Part shown: piece after piece, positions 1-6,082 of the stretch | Layout of the letters: each line of letters starts with the position of its first letter | Numbering within the stretch: position 1 is the stretch's first letter | Source: an uncultured Peptococcaceae bacterium | Lineage (GTDB): Bacteria > Bacillota > Dehalobacteriia > UBA4068 | DNA: 17,280 bases | Assembly: GCA_947307285.1 (NCBI GenBank) | Contig: CAMZIS010000007.1 | Coordinates: 1-17,280, forward strand | Direction: 5' to 3' | Notes under the pieces: generated by a model | Databases searched by the model: none | Seen by the model: only the letters and a program-made list of their open reading frames with translations | What the model was told of the DNA's origin: nothing | Translations under genes and position numbers: made by a program

Positions 1-39
1 ACGATCGAAGTCCAGTACAGGATGCTCTTCGATTCTCAT
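1..39 (-). CDS. 5' end of a leftward gene, possibly a (2Fe-2S)-binding oxidoreductase subunit
   Basis: Only 13 codons are in the window, reading MRIEEHPVLDFDR. The start is chosen because a strong ribosome binding site (AAGGAGGG, 48-55 on the complement) sits 8 bases before the ATG at 39. From memory, an N-terminus with a charged residue run followed by HP(I/V)LDF is typical of small (2Fe-2S)-binding subunits of the proline dehydrogenase, sarcosine oxidase and hydrogen cyanide synthase type in anaerobic Bacillota. These pass electrons from amino-acid oxidation. That family call is an inference from 13 residues; that a gene starts here is much safer. It is divergent from gctA and has a sigma-54 type promoter, which would suit an amino-acid-catabolism gene. 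Confidence 0.6.
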   Translation of the reverse strand, partial: MRIEEHPVLDFDR

Positions 40-81
40 TACCTATACCCTCCTTGATAATATGATTGGGATGCAGCAACT

Positions 82-101
82 GTCGGAGACGAGTCTCCGA
101 C
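82..101 (-). repeat. Perfect 9-bp inverted repeat in the leader of the leftward gene
   Basis: GTCGGAGAC and GTCTCCGAC are perfect reverse complements separated by two bases. If transcription starts near 120, the repeat lies in the 5' untranslated region, about 27 bases before the ribosome binding site. No T-run follows it on the complement, so it is not an intrinsic terminator. It could be an mRNA-stabilising 5' hairpin or a protein operator. Confidence 0.55.
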
Positions 102-130
102 GGTAAAAAAATAACTCTGGATATAAATAG

Positions 131-146
131 AGCAATAAACATGCCA
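131..146 (-). promoter_or_regulatory. Candidate sigma-54 (-24/-12) promoter for the leftward gene
   Basis: The complement reads TGGCATGTTTATTGCT. This fits the sigma-54 consensus TGGCAC-N5-TTGCA with the invariant GG and GC at exactly the required spacing, and only one base of TGGCAC differs. The predicted start is near position 120, giving an 81-nt leader. Sigma-54 promoters need an enhancer-binding activator bound upstream; the TGTACA boxes at 314-368 are about 195-245 bases upstream. No convincing sigma-A promoter was seen for this gene. Confidence 0.55.
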
Positions 147-293
147 AAATCGTTGATCTGGGATAAAAAATCAAAAATTCTCTTTCGGGAGCCGACAGCG
201 ACCGTTTTTGCCTGCAAACGCAAAAGACAAAAATCGCGAAGCCGAAAAAAATTTCAGGCAAACTTACTCAAGAAAAGCCGCGAAATCGCCGGC
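147..293. other. A-tract-rich spacer between regulatory boxes and the sigma-54 promoter
   Basis: No gene is seen here. The stretch is much richer in A/T than its surroundings and holds runs of 4-7 A at 165-170, 173-177, 222-225, 229-233 and 245-251, plus a T-run at 205-209. An 8-bp inverted repeat (TTTGCCTG at 207-214 and CAGGCAAA at 255-262) encloses part of it. Runs of A spaced near one helical turn can bend DNA, which would favour looping between the boxes and the promoter. The bending is an inference. Confidence 0.3.
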
Positions 294-322
294 TTGACAG
301 AGCCACGGGTATGTTGTACAAA
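294..322 (+). promoter_or_regulatory. Candidate sigma-A promoter for gctAB
   Basis: A perfect TTGACA (294-299) is followed after exactly 17 bases by TACAAA (317-322), which matches TATAAT at four of six positions. It points toward gctA and would give a leader of about 215 nt. The -10 overlaps the first TGTACA box (315-320), so a protein on that box would be expected to block it. No better rightward promoter was found before gctA. Confidence 0.4.
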
Positions 323-368
323 AAATTGAACAAGTGTACAAAAATCCGACAAATGGCTTTGTACACTT
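314..368. promoter_or_regulatory. Cluster of three TGTACA operator or enhancer boxes
   Basis: Palindromic TGTACA cores lie at 315-320, 335-340 and 360-365, with starts 20 and 25 bases apart. The second and third extend to a perfect 11-bp inverted pair (AAGTGTACAAA at 332-342 and TTTGTACACTT at 358-368). The first and second share the direct repeat GTACAAAAA (316-324 and 336-344). The cluster lies between divergent genes, on the -10 of the gctA promoter candidate and at typical enhancer distance from the sigma-54 candidate. It looks like the multi-site target of one dimeric regulator, identity unknown. Confidence 0.5.
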
Positions 369-444
369 TGGACAGACCGGCTGGCGTCAGTTCGGCAAAG
401 GAATTCCCGGTCAAAGCGAGAATTCTATTCTTAAAGAAAGAAGC

Positions 445-479
445 CGGACGGCATGAATATGATACCACATGACCGTCCG
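445..479 (+). repeat. Hairpin-forming repeat in the gctA leader
   Basis: CGGACGG (445-451) and CCGTCCG (473-479) are perfect 7-bp reverse complements around a 21-base A/T-rich loop. If gctA is transcribed from the promoter near 294-322, this hairpin is in its 5' untranslated region, 65 bases before the start codon. No T-run follows, so it is not a terminator. No function can be assigned. Confidence 0.3.
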
Positions 480-543
480 CTCGAACAAGACCGAAGCGTC
501 CGCCAATTATTGGCAGACCGGTCCGGAGCTGCGAAGGAAGACT

Positions 544-1527
544 ATGAACAAGCTGGCAACACTGAGCGAGGCCGTGGCCGCCTACGTCAAAGACGGCTGC
601 CATCTGGCCCTGGGCGGCTTCGTTACCAACCGCAAGCCCTACGCCGCGGTGCGGGAGATCCTGCGTCAGGGCGCCAGGGACCTGCTGCTGAACGGCGGTC
701 CCGCCGGCGGCGACGTGGACCTGCTGCTGGGCGCGGGCCGGGTGCGGGCCTATCTCAATTACTATATCGCCAATTCCGGCTACTCCAACGTCTGCCGCAT
801 GTTCCGGCTGGCGGTGGAGCATCCCGAGCTCACCGACCATTACCGGGAAAAGCGGCTGCCGGTGGAGGATTATTCCCTGGACATCTATTCCCAGTCCATG
901 CACGCCGCCGCCATCGGCCTGCCCTTCCTGCCCACCCGCTATCTGCTGGGCTCCGACCTGGCGGCCAAATGGGGCATCAGCCGGGAGGAACGCATCCGTC
1001 TGGGCCTGCCCGCGGACAAGCTGCGCATCGAGGACGACCCCTTCCGTCCCGGGCAGAAGGTGGCCCTGCTGCCCCTGGACCCGCCGGACGTGAGCATCAT
1101 CCACGCCCAGAAGGCCTCCCCTTCCGGTCTCATCCGCATCGAAGGCGGCGTCTTTTCCGATCTGGACGTGGCCATGGCCGCCCGCAACTGCATCGTCACC
1201 TGCGAGGAGATCGTCTCCGACCGGGAGCTGCGGCGGGACCCGGCCGCCAATTCCCTGCCCGGCCTGTGCGTGGACGCGGTGGTGCACTGCCCCTGGGGCG
1301 CCCACCCCTGCCAGGTCTACAACTATTACGACTATGACCGCAGCTATCTGCGGGACTACGACCGGGCCAGCCGCAGCCAGGCTGATTTCAACGCCTATCT
1401 TGAGCAGTGGGTCTACGGTCTGGATCACGAGGCCTATCTGGACAAGGTGGGCCGGGAGCATCTGGAAAAGCTGAAAGTCCATGAGGGCGTGGGCTACGTG
1501 CCCTCCCCGGAGGAGGTGCAGCTATGA
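544..1527 (+). CDS. gctA: Glutaconate CoA-transferase, subunit A
   Basis: This is the A subunit of a cytoplasmic family I CoA-transferase that moves CoA between acetyl-CoA (or another acyl-CoA) and glutaconate or 2-hydroxyglutarate in the hydroxyglutarate route of glutamate fermentation. The 327-residue product matches, in recalled comparison, the Acidaminococcus fermentans GctA (about 320 aa) along its whole length. Examples are ALGGF-TxRKPYAAV-EILRQG near residues 22-43, GPAGGD-D near 52-59, ANSG near 76-79, HAAAIGLPFLP near 110-120, and IVTCEEI-SD plus CVDAVV in the C-terminal half. I chose the ATG at 544 because AAGGA (534-538) precedes it by 5 bases and the family match begins there. An in-frame ATG at 469 would add 25 unmatched residues. 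It overlaps gctB by four bases. The dehydratase genes that often accompany it are absent from the window. The exact acid substrate is inferred. Confidence 0.9.
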   Translation: MNKLATLSEAVAAYVKDGCHLALGGFVTNRKPYAAVREILRQGARDLLLNGGPAGGDVDLLLGAGRVRAYLNYYIANSGYSNVCRMFRLAVEHPELTDHYREKRLPVEDYSLDIYSQSMHAAAIGLPFLPTRYLLGSDLAAKWGISREERIRLGLPADKLRIEDDPFRPGQKVALLPLDPPDVSIIHAQKASPSGLIRIEGGVFSDLDVAMAARNCIVTCEEIVSDRELRRDPAANSLPGLCVDAVVHCPWGAHPCQVYNYYDYDRSYLRDYDRASRSQADFNAYLEQWVYGLDHEAYLDKVGREHLEKLKVHEGVGYVPSPEEVQL

Positions 1528-2300
1528 CCGCGTCCCGCCGGGAGACCCAGCTGATCCAGGCCGCCCGCCTGATCGAAAACGGCTGCTGCTACATCGTGGG
1601 CACGGGCCTGCCCCTGCTGGGGGCGGCTCTGGGCAAACGCTGCTTCGCGCCGGAAGCGGAGCTGCTGCTGGAAAGCGGCTTCATCGGCGTGGAGCCCCGG
1701 GAGGTGCCCTCCTCCGTCACGGACCTGCGGCTGATGTGCACCGCCTCCGTGCTGTGGGATTCCTACCGCTACATGGGCTTCATGTCCAATCATAAGCATT
1801 ACGGCCGCCACGACCTCTACGCCTTCATCGGCGGCGCCCAGATCGACCCCTACGGCAACGTCAACTCCACCCTGATCGGCGACTACGACCACCCCAGGGT
1901 GCGCTTCGCCGGCAGCGGCGGCGCCAACGGCATCGCCTCCTGCTGCGACACCATCATCATCATGCAGCACAGCCGCCGCCGTTTCGTGGAGCGGGTGGAT
2001 TACCTGACCAGCCCCGGCTGGCTGGACGGCGCGGGAGGCCGGGAAAGAGCCGGTCTGCCCGGGGACAAGGGACCGCGCAAGGTGGTCTCCGACCTGGGAG
2101 TGATGGCCTTCGACGAAAACAGCCGCCGCATGTATCTGGAGGGCTGGTACGACTACACCACGCCGGAGGAGATACAGGAAAACACCGGCTTCCCTCTGGA
2201 TATGTCCCGGGCCAGGCCCCTGCCCCCGCCGGAGGAGGAGATACTGCGCATACTGCGGCAGGAGATCGACCCCCAGGGCATCTTCATCGGCAAGGAATAA
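1524..2300 (+). CDS. gctB: Glutaconate CoA-transferase, subunit B (catalytic glutamate)
   Basis: This partner of GctA supplies the catalytic glutamate that forms the enzyme-CoA thioester. The 258-residue protein aligns in recalled comparison with A. fermentans GctB over its full length. VGTGLPLLGA is at 25-34, LLESG at 48-52, FIGGAQIDPYGNVNST at 101-116, GSGGANGIAS at 130-139, and YLTSPGWLDG-GGRERAGLPGD at 160-181. Glu50 in ESG corresponds to the known catalytic Glu54. Its presence argues for a true CoA-transferase and against the IpdAB-type hydrolases, which lack it. The ATG overlaps the gctA stop (ATGA), indicating translational coupling and a two-subunit complex. A phosphohexomutase gene follows after 46 bases with no promoter or terminator seen between. 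Confidence 0.9.
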   Translation: MTASRRETQLIQAARLIENGCCYIVGTGLPLLGAALGKRCFAPEAELLLESGFIGVEPREVPSSVTDLRLMCTASVLWDSYRYMGFMSNHKHYGRHDLYAFIGGAQIDPYGNVNSTLIGDYDHPRVRFAGSGGANGIASCCDTIIIMQHSRRRFVERVDYLTSPGWLDGAGGRERAGLPGDKGPRKVVSDLGVMAFDENSRRMYLEGWYDYTTPEEIQENTGFPLDMSRARPLPPPEEEILRILRQEIDPQGIFIGKE

Positions 2301-2346
2301 CCAAGCGAACCATGCTGAACAGCCAAACATAAAGGAGAGAAATAAT

Positions 2347-4056
2347 ATGGACCATCGCGCGACTTTTGCTCTGTGGCAGGAAAAGCTGGCGGGCACTGAA
2401 TGGGAAGCCCAGCTCAAAGCCATGGAAAACGACGAGGAAGCCATCCGCAACGCCTTTTCCGGCTGGGTCGAATTCGGTACCGCCGGCATGCGCGGCGTGC
2501 TGGGCCCCGGCCCGGGCCAGCTCAACGTGTTCACCGTGCGCCGGGCAACGCAAGGCCTGGCCGCCTATATCAACAGCATCGGCCAGGCGGACCGGGGCGT
2601 GGCCATCGCCTACGATTCCCGCCACAATTCCGCCCTCTTTGCCAAAGAAACGGCCCTGACCCTGGCGGCCAACGGGGTGAAGGCCCTGCTCTACCCCGAA
2701 TATACCAGCGTGCCCCAGCTGTCCTTCACCATATTGCATCTGAACGCGGCGGCCGGCGTGGTCATCACCGCCAGTCACAATCCCTCCAAATACAACGGCT
2801 ACAAGGTCTACGGTCCGGACGGCGGGCAGCTGGCCAACGAAGGGGCCGACGCTGTGCTCAGCTTCATCGACCCCATCGAGGACTGCTTCTCCCTGCCCAC
2901 CATGGATGAGCAGGCGGCCCTGGACGCGGGCCTGCTACAGTATCTTGGGCCCGAGCTGGACGACGCCTACGTGGCCGCGGTGAAAAAGCAGTGCCCCGAG
3001 CCTCAGGCCCTGCGGGATTTCGGCCGCGAGCTGAAGCTGGTCTACACGCCGCTGAACGGCACCGGCATGCGCTCCGTGCCCCGGGTCCTGCACGAACTGG
3101 GGCTGGAGAACGTGCACATCGTAAAAGAGCAGATGGCGCCGGACGGGGACTTCCCCACGGTCAGCGCCCCCAACCCGGAAATGCCGGAGGCCTTCGATCT
3201 CAGCCGCAAGCTGGCAGACACAGTCGGCGCCGACCTGCTGCTGGCCACAGACCCGGACTGCGACCGCCTGGGCGTGGCCCTGCGGGAGCCCGGCGGCGGC
3301 TTCCTCACCCTCACCGGCAACCAGATCGGCTGCCTGCTCATGGATTACCTGCTTTCCCACACCGAGATCAAGCCCGGCGATTTCGTGGTGCGCTCCCTGG
3401 TCTCCACCCCCATGGCCGACCGCATCGCCGCCAGCTACGGCGTGGAATGCCGCAGCGTGCTCACGGGCTTCAAATATATCGCCGAGCAGATACGGCTGGC
3501 GGAAGAGACCGGCAAGGGCCGCTTCCTCTTCGGCTTTGAGGAAAGCTACGGCTTCCTGGCCGGCACCTACTGCCGGGACAAGGACGCCTGCCTGGCCGCG
3601 GAGCTCGCCGCCTCCGCCGCCAGCTTCTGGGCGCGGCAGGGCAAAGACCTGCATCAGGCTTTGGAGGAGCTCTATCTGCGCCACGGATATTTCGCGGAAA
3701 AGGTGGTCTCCTTCACCCGGGAAGGGGCGGACGGCATCGCTCAGATCAAGCAGGCGGTAGCGCAGCTGCGGCAGGACCCGCCGCAGGAGGTCTGCGGCAG
3801 CCCGGTGCTGGCGGTGCGGGATTACCAGACCAAACAGCGGCGTGACGCGGCGGGGAAGGTCACCCCCATCGACCTGCCCGCCTCCAACATCATCTATCTG
3901 GAACTCCCTGAAGGCAGTCTCATCTTCCGGCCCTCGGGCACGGAACCGAAGCTGAAGACCTACATCTCCGTCAGCGGCGCCAGCGAGGACGCGGCCAAAG
4001 CGCGGCTCACGGAAGTCACCGCCGCCGCCAAAGACACGGTGGACGCCCTGCTGTAA
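2347..4056 (+). CDS. Phosphoglucomutase/phosphomannomutase (alpha-D-phosphohexomutase)
   Basis: This cytoplasmic enzyme interconverts glucose-6-P and glucose-1-P (and probably mannose phosphates) through a phosphoserine intermediate and Mg2+. All four family signatures are present in its 569 residues. The phosphoserine loop TASHNP is at 141-146 (Ser143). The metal loop DPDCDR is at 302-307. The sugar-specificity loop GFEESYG is at 396-402, and the phosphate-binding loop RPSGTEPK is at 528-535. Length and motifs fit the long bacterial PgcA/PgmB2-like phosphoglucomutases of Bacillota. AAAGGAGAG ends 7 bases before the ATG. The gene lies downstream of gctAB and ends at a terminator shared with the convergent glycogen operon, for which it would supply glucose-1-P. 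The symbol is left blank because family members carry several names. Confidence 0.9.
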   Translation: MDHRATFALWQEKLAGTEWEAQLKAMENDEEAIRNAFSGWVEFGTAGMRGVLGPGPGQLNVFTVRRATQGLAAYINSIGQADRGVAIAYDSRHNSALFAKETALTLAANGVKALLYPEYTSVPQLSFTILHLNAAAGVVITASHNPSKYNGYKVYGPDGGQLANEGADAVLSFIDPIEDCFSLPTMDEQAALDAGLLQYLGPELDDAYVAAVKKQCPEPQALRDFGRELKLVYTPLNGTGMRSVPRVLHELGLENVHIVKEQMAPDGDFPTVSAPNPEMPEAFDLSRKLADTVGADLLLATDPDCDRLGVALREPGGGFLTLTGNQIGCLLMDYLLSHTEIKPGDFVVRSLVSTPMADRIAASYGVECRSVLTGFKYIAEQIRLAEETGKGRFLFGFEESYGFLAGTYCRDKDACLAAELAASAASFWARQGKDLHQALEELYLRHGYFAEKVVSFTREGADGIAQIKQAVAQLRQDPPQEVCGSPVLAVRDYQTKQRRDAAGKVTPIDLPASNIIYLELPEGSLIFRPSGTEPKLKTYISVSGASEDAAKARLTEVTAAAKDTVDALL

Positions 4057-4080
4057 ACCTAACGTCAGCCAAAAAAGAAG

Positions 4081-4111
4081 ACCGGTAAGCCATAAGGCTT
4101 ACCGGTTTTTT
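4081..4111. terminator. Bidirectional intrinsic terminator between convergent units
   Basis: ACCGGTAAGCC (4081-4091) and GGCTTACCGGT (4096-4106) form a perfect 11-bp stem with an ATAA loop. A run of T (4106-4111) follows on the + strand. On the complement the stem is followed by CTTCTTTTTT. It can therefore stop both the gctAB-mutase transcript and the glycogen operon transcript, which ends three bases away on the other side. Confidence 0.93.
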
Positions 4112-4113
4112 GT

Positions 4114-6081
4114 TCAGCTGAGTTCAAGTATGAGGAAGCTCTCCGGCCCTATCTCAGGTCTGAGCAGCCCCTGCTCCACCGGGAAGACGCTCTCTCCCCA
4201 CAGGTCCCGCGCCCGGCGGAACCCTGCGGCCCGCAGGGAGGCCAGCTCCGCCCCGGTGAGGCCGGCGTTGTCCCGCAGTATATCCACCATGGGACGGACG
4301 GCTTCCGCGCTGCGGTTGACCAGGGTGAGCAGACAGCTCCTGCCGTCCCAGCGCAGCACGGCCCCGATCTCCGCGCCTGCGGCGGGAAAGGCGGCGGCCC
4401 CTTCGGTCAGCACGGCATGCTCTTTGCGCAGCCGGGACAGGGCCGCGTATTCTTTGACCAGGGGATGGGGCCCTTTGCGGAAGGTCTGACGGTCGAAGGG
4501 GTCGCGCAGGCCGGTCATGCCCTCCTCGTCGCCGTAATAGATGGTCGGCATGCCGGGCAGGCTCCAGATCAGGGCGGCCAGCAGCAGCTGCAGACGGGCG
4601 GCCCGGCGGTCGGATGCGTCGTCGTACGGTATCGCCGCCTGCTCTTCCCGGGAGAGGCCCTGCCCGTCCCCGCCCAGGGCCAGCACCGTGCGGACCCGGG
4701 CCACGTCGTGGGAGGAGAGCAGGTTCATCAGACTGTAATAGAGGGGCGGCGGATAGTTCAGCCTCTGCCCCAGCAGGAACTGAGCCAGCTGCCAGCCGTC
4801 AAGGTCCCCCAGAGCAAAATCCAGCAGGGCCTTGCCCAGGGGGTAATTCATCACGGAATCCAGGGCCCGGCCCAGGGCGTAGGTGCGGTGCTGATCGTAG
4901 CTGACCTTGCTCACCGCGTCCTCCCACACCTCGCCGATGATGGCCGCCTCCGGGTCCTCGGCTTTGACCTGCCGCCTGATCTCTTCCAGGATCGGGTCGG
5001 GCAGTTCGTCCGCCACGTCCAGCCGCCAGCCGGAAGCGCCGGCCCGCAGCCAGCGTTTGACCACGGCATTATCGGACTTCAACATGAAATCCTGCCAGGC
5101 CGGGTCCTCCTCGTTCACCTCGGGCAGGGTGGGGAAATCCCACCAGCAGCGGTAGCCGTGGGTATAGCAGGGATCGAAATCGTACCAGGAGCGGTAGGGC
5201 GAATCCGGATGCCGGTAGCCCCCGCCGCCGTAGCGGTCGTTGATATCGAAATAGCGGCTGTCCGCCCCGGTATGGGAAAAGACGCCGTCCAGGATGACGC
5301 GGATGCCATGCTCGCGGCAGGTCCGGCACAGGCGGGTAAAGGCCGCCTCGTCCCCCAGCACCGGGTCCACGCGGCAGTAATCCGCCGTATTGTAGCGGTG
5401 GTTGGAGGCCGCCTCGAAGATGGGGTTCAGATAGAGCACGCTGACGCCCAGTGAAGCCAAGTAACCCACCCTTTCCCCTATGGCGTCCAAAGTGCCGCCG
5501 AACAGGTCCAGAGGCTGATAGTCCTGGGGCTTATCGCCCCGGCCTTTCCAGTCCGCCTGGTCCAGCCAGTTTTCGTGGAGATAGAGCTTCCGGCCCAGAG
5601 CGCGGTGATATTCCAGCCCGGCTGCCACGGCCTGCTCGTCTCCTTTGGCGAAGCGGTCCGGGAATATCTGGTACATGATCCCCTGCCGCAGCCACTCCGG
5701 GGCGGTGAAGGAGGGATCGTACACGGTCAGGCGGAAGCAGGGCGCCTCCGTGCCCGCGGGGTAGAGCGTGCCCACGCTGCCCCGTCCGTCCCCGTCCGGG
5801 CCGTAGAGCCAGCACTCATCCGGGCCGTTCAAACGGAAGCGGTAGGAATAGGAGCCTACGGTTTCCGGCGCAACGAAAGAGACCTGCCAGGCTTTGTCCT
5901 GCCAGGTCATTTCGTAGCCGGCCTCCGTGGGCCCCAGCATTTGCAGGCTGACGGAAAGAGGCGGCTCCGGCTCTCCGCCGGGGCAGCGCAGGGTCAGCGT
6001 TACCGGAGAGCCGGCCGGTACCGGCCCGATGGGGCTGCGGTCTTCCGGCCGGGCTGGATCGTGAAAAACAACAGGCTGCAT
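4114..6081 (-). CDS. GH13 alpha-amylase family enzyme, neopullulanase/cyclomaltodextrinase-like
   Basis: This retaining alpha-glucan hydrolase of 655 residues has no signal peptide, so it is probably cytoplasmic. Residues 1-125 form a beta-rich N-terminal carbohydrate-binding-type domain. The barrel begins at about 134 (IMYQIFPDRF). GH13 regions are intact: DGVFSH at 265-270; GWRLDVADE at 351-359 with nucleophile Asp355; GEVWE at 383-387 with acid/base Glu384; and SSHD at 456-459 with Asp459. The NP-F and HRYNTADY segments (219-235) and the N-terminal domain fit subfamily 20 (neopullulanase, maltogenic amylase), enzymes that cut alpha-1,4 and often alpha-1,6 links in short dextrins. It is the last gene of the glycogen operon, one base after glgP with only a weak GAGA binding site, so its translation is probably coupled. 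It may debranch limit dextrins left by GlgP; that role is inferred. Confidence 0.85.
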   Translation of the reverse strand: MQPVVFHDPARPEDRSPIGPVPAGSPVTLTLRCPGGEPEPPLSVSLQMLGPTEAGYEMTWQDKAWQVSFVAPETVGSYSYRFRLNGPDECWLYGPDGDGRGSVGTLYPAGTEAPCFRLTVYDPSFTAPEWLRQGIMYQIFPDRFAKGDEQAVAAGLEYHRALGRKLYLHENWLDQADWKGRGDKPQDYQPLDLFGGTLDAIGERVGYLASLGVSVLYLNPIFEAASNHRYNTADYCRVDPVLGDEAAFTRLCRTCREHGIRVILDGVFSHTGADSRYFDINDRYGGGGYRHPDSPYRSWYDFDPCYTHGYRCWWDFPTLPEVNEEDPAWQDFMLKSDNAVVKRWLRAGASGWRLDVADELPDPILEEIRRQVKAEDPEAAIIGEVWEDAVSKVSYDQHRTYALGRALDSVMNYPLGKALLDFALGDLDGWQLAQFLLGQRLNYPPPLYYSLMNLLSSHDVARVRTVLALGGDGQGLSREEQAAIPYDDASDRRAARLQLLLAALIWSLPGMPTIYYGDEEGMTGLRDPFDRQTFRKGPHPLVKEYAALSRLRKEHAVLTEGAAAFPAAGAEIGAVLRWDGRSCLLTLVNRSAEAVRPMVDILRDNAGLTGAELASLRAAGFRRARDLWGESVFPVEQGLLRPEIGPESFLILELS

Positions 6082-6082
6082 G

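Noticed and set aside
382..397. Second sigma-54 promoter, rightward, TGGCGTCAGTTCGGCA, for gctA
   Set aside because: GG and GC are at correct spacing, but the -12 element reads CGGC instead of TTGC and the TGTACA boxes would be too close. The sigma-A candidate at 294-322 is better.
469..543. Upstream ATG (469) as the gctA start
   Set aside because: The extra 25 residues have no family counterpart, and the ATG at 544 has a well-spaced AAGGA and begins the match to GctA.
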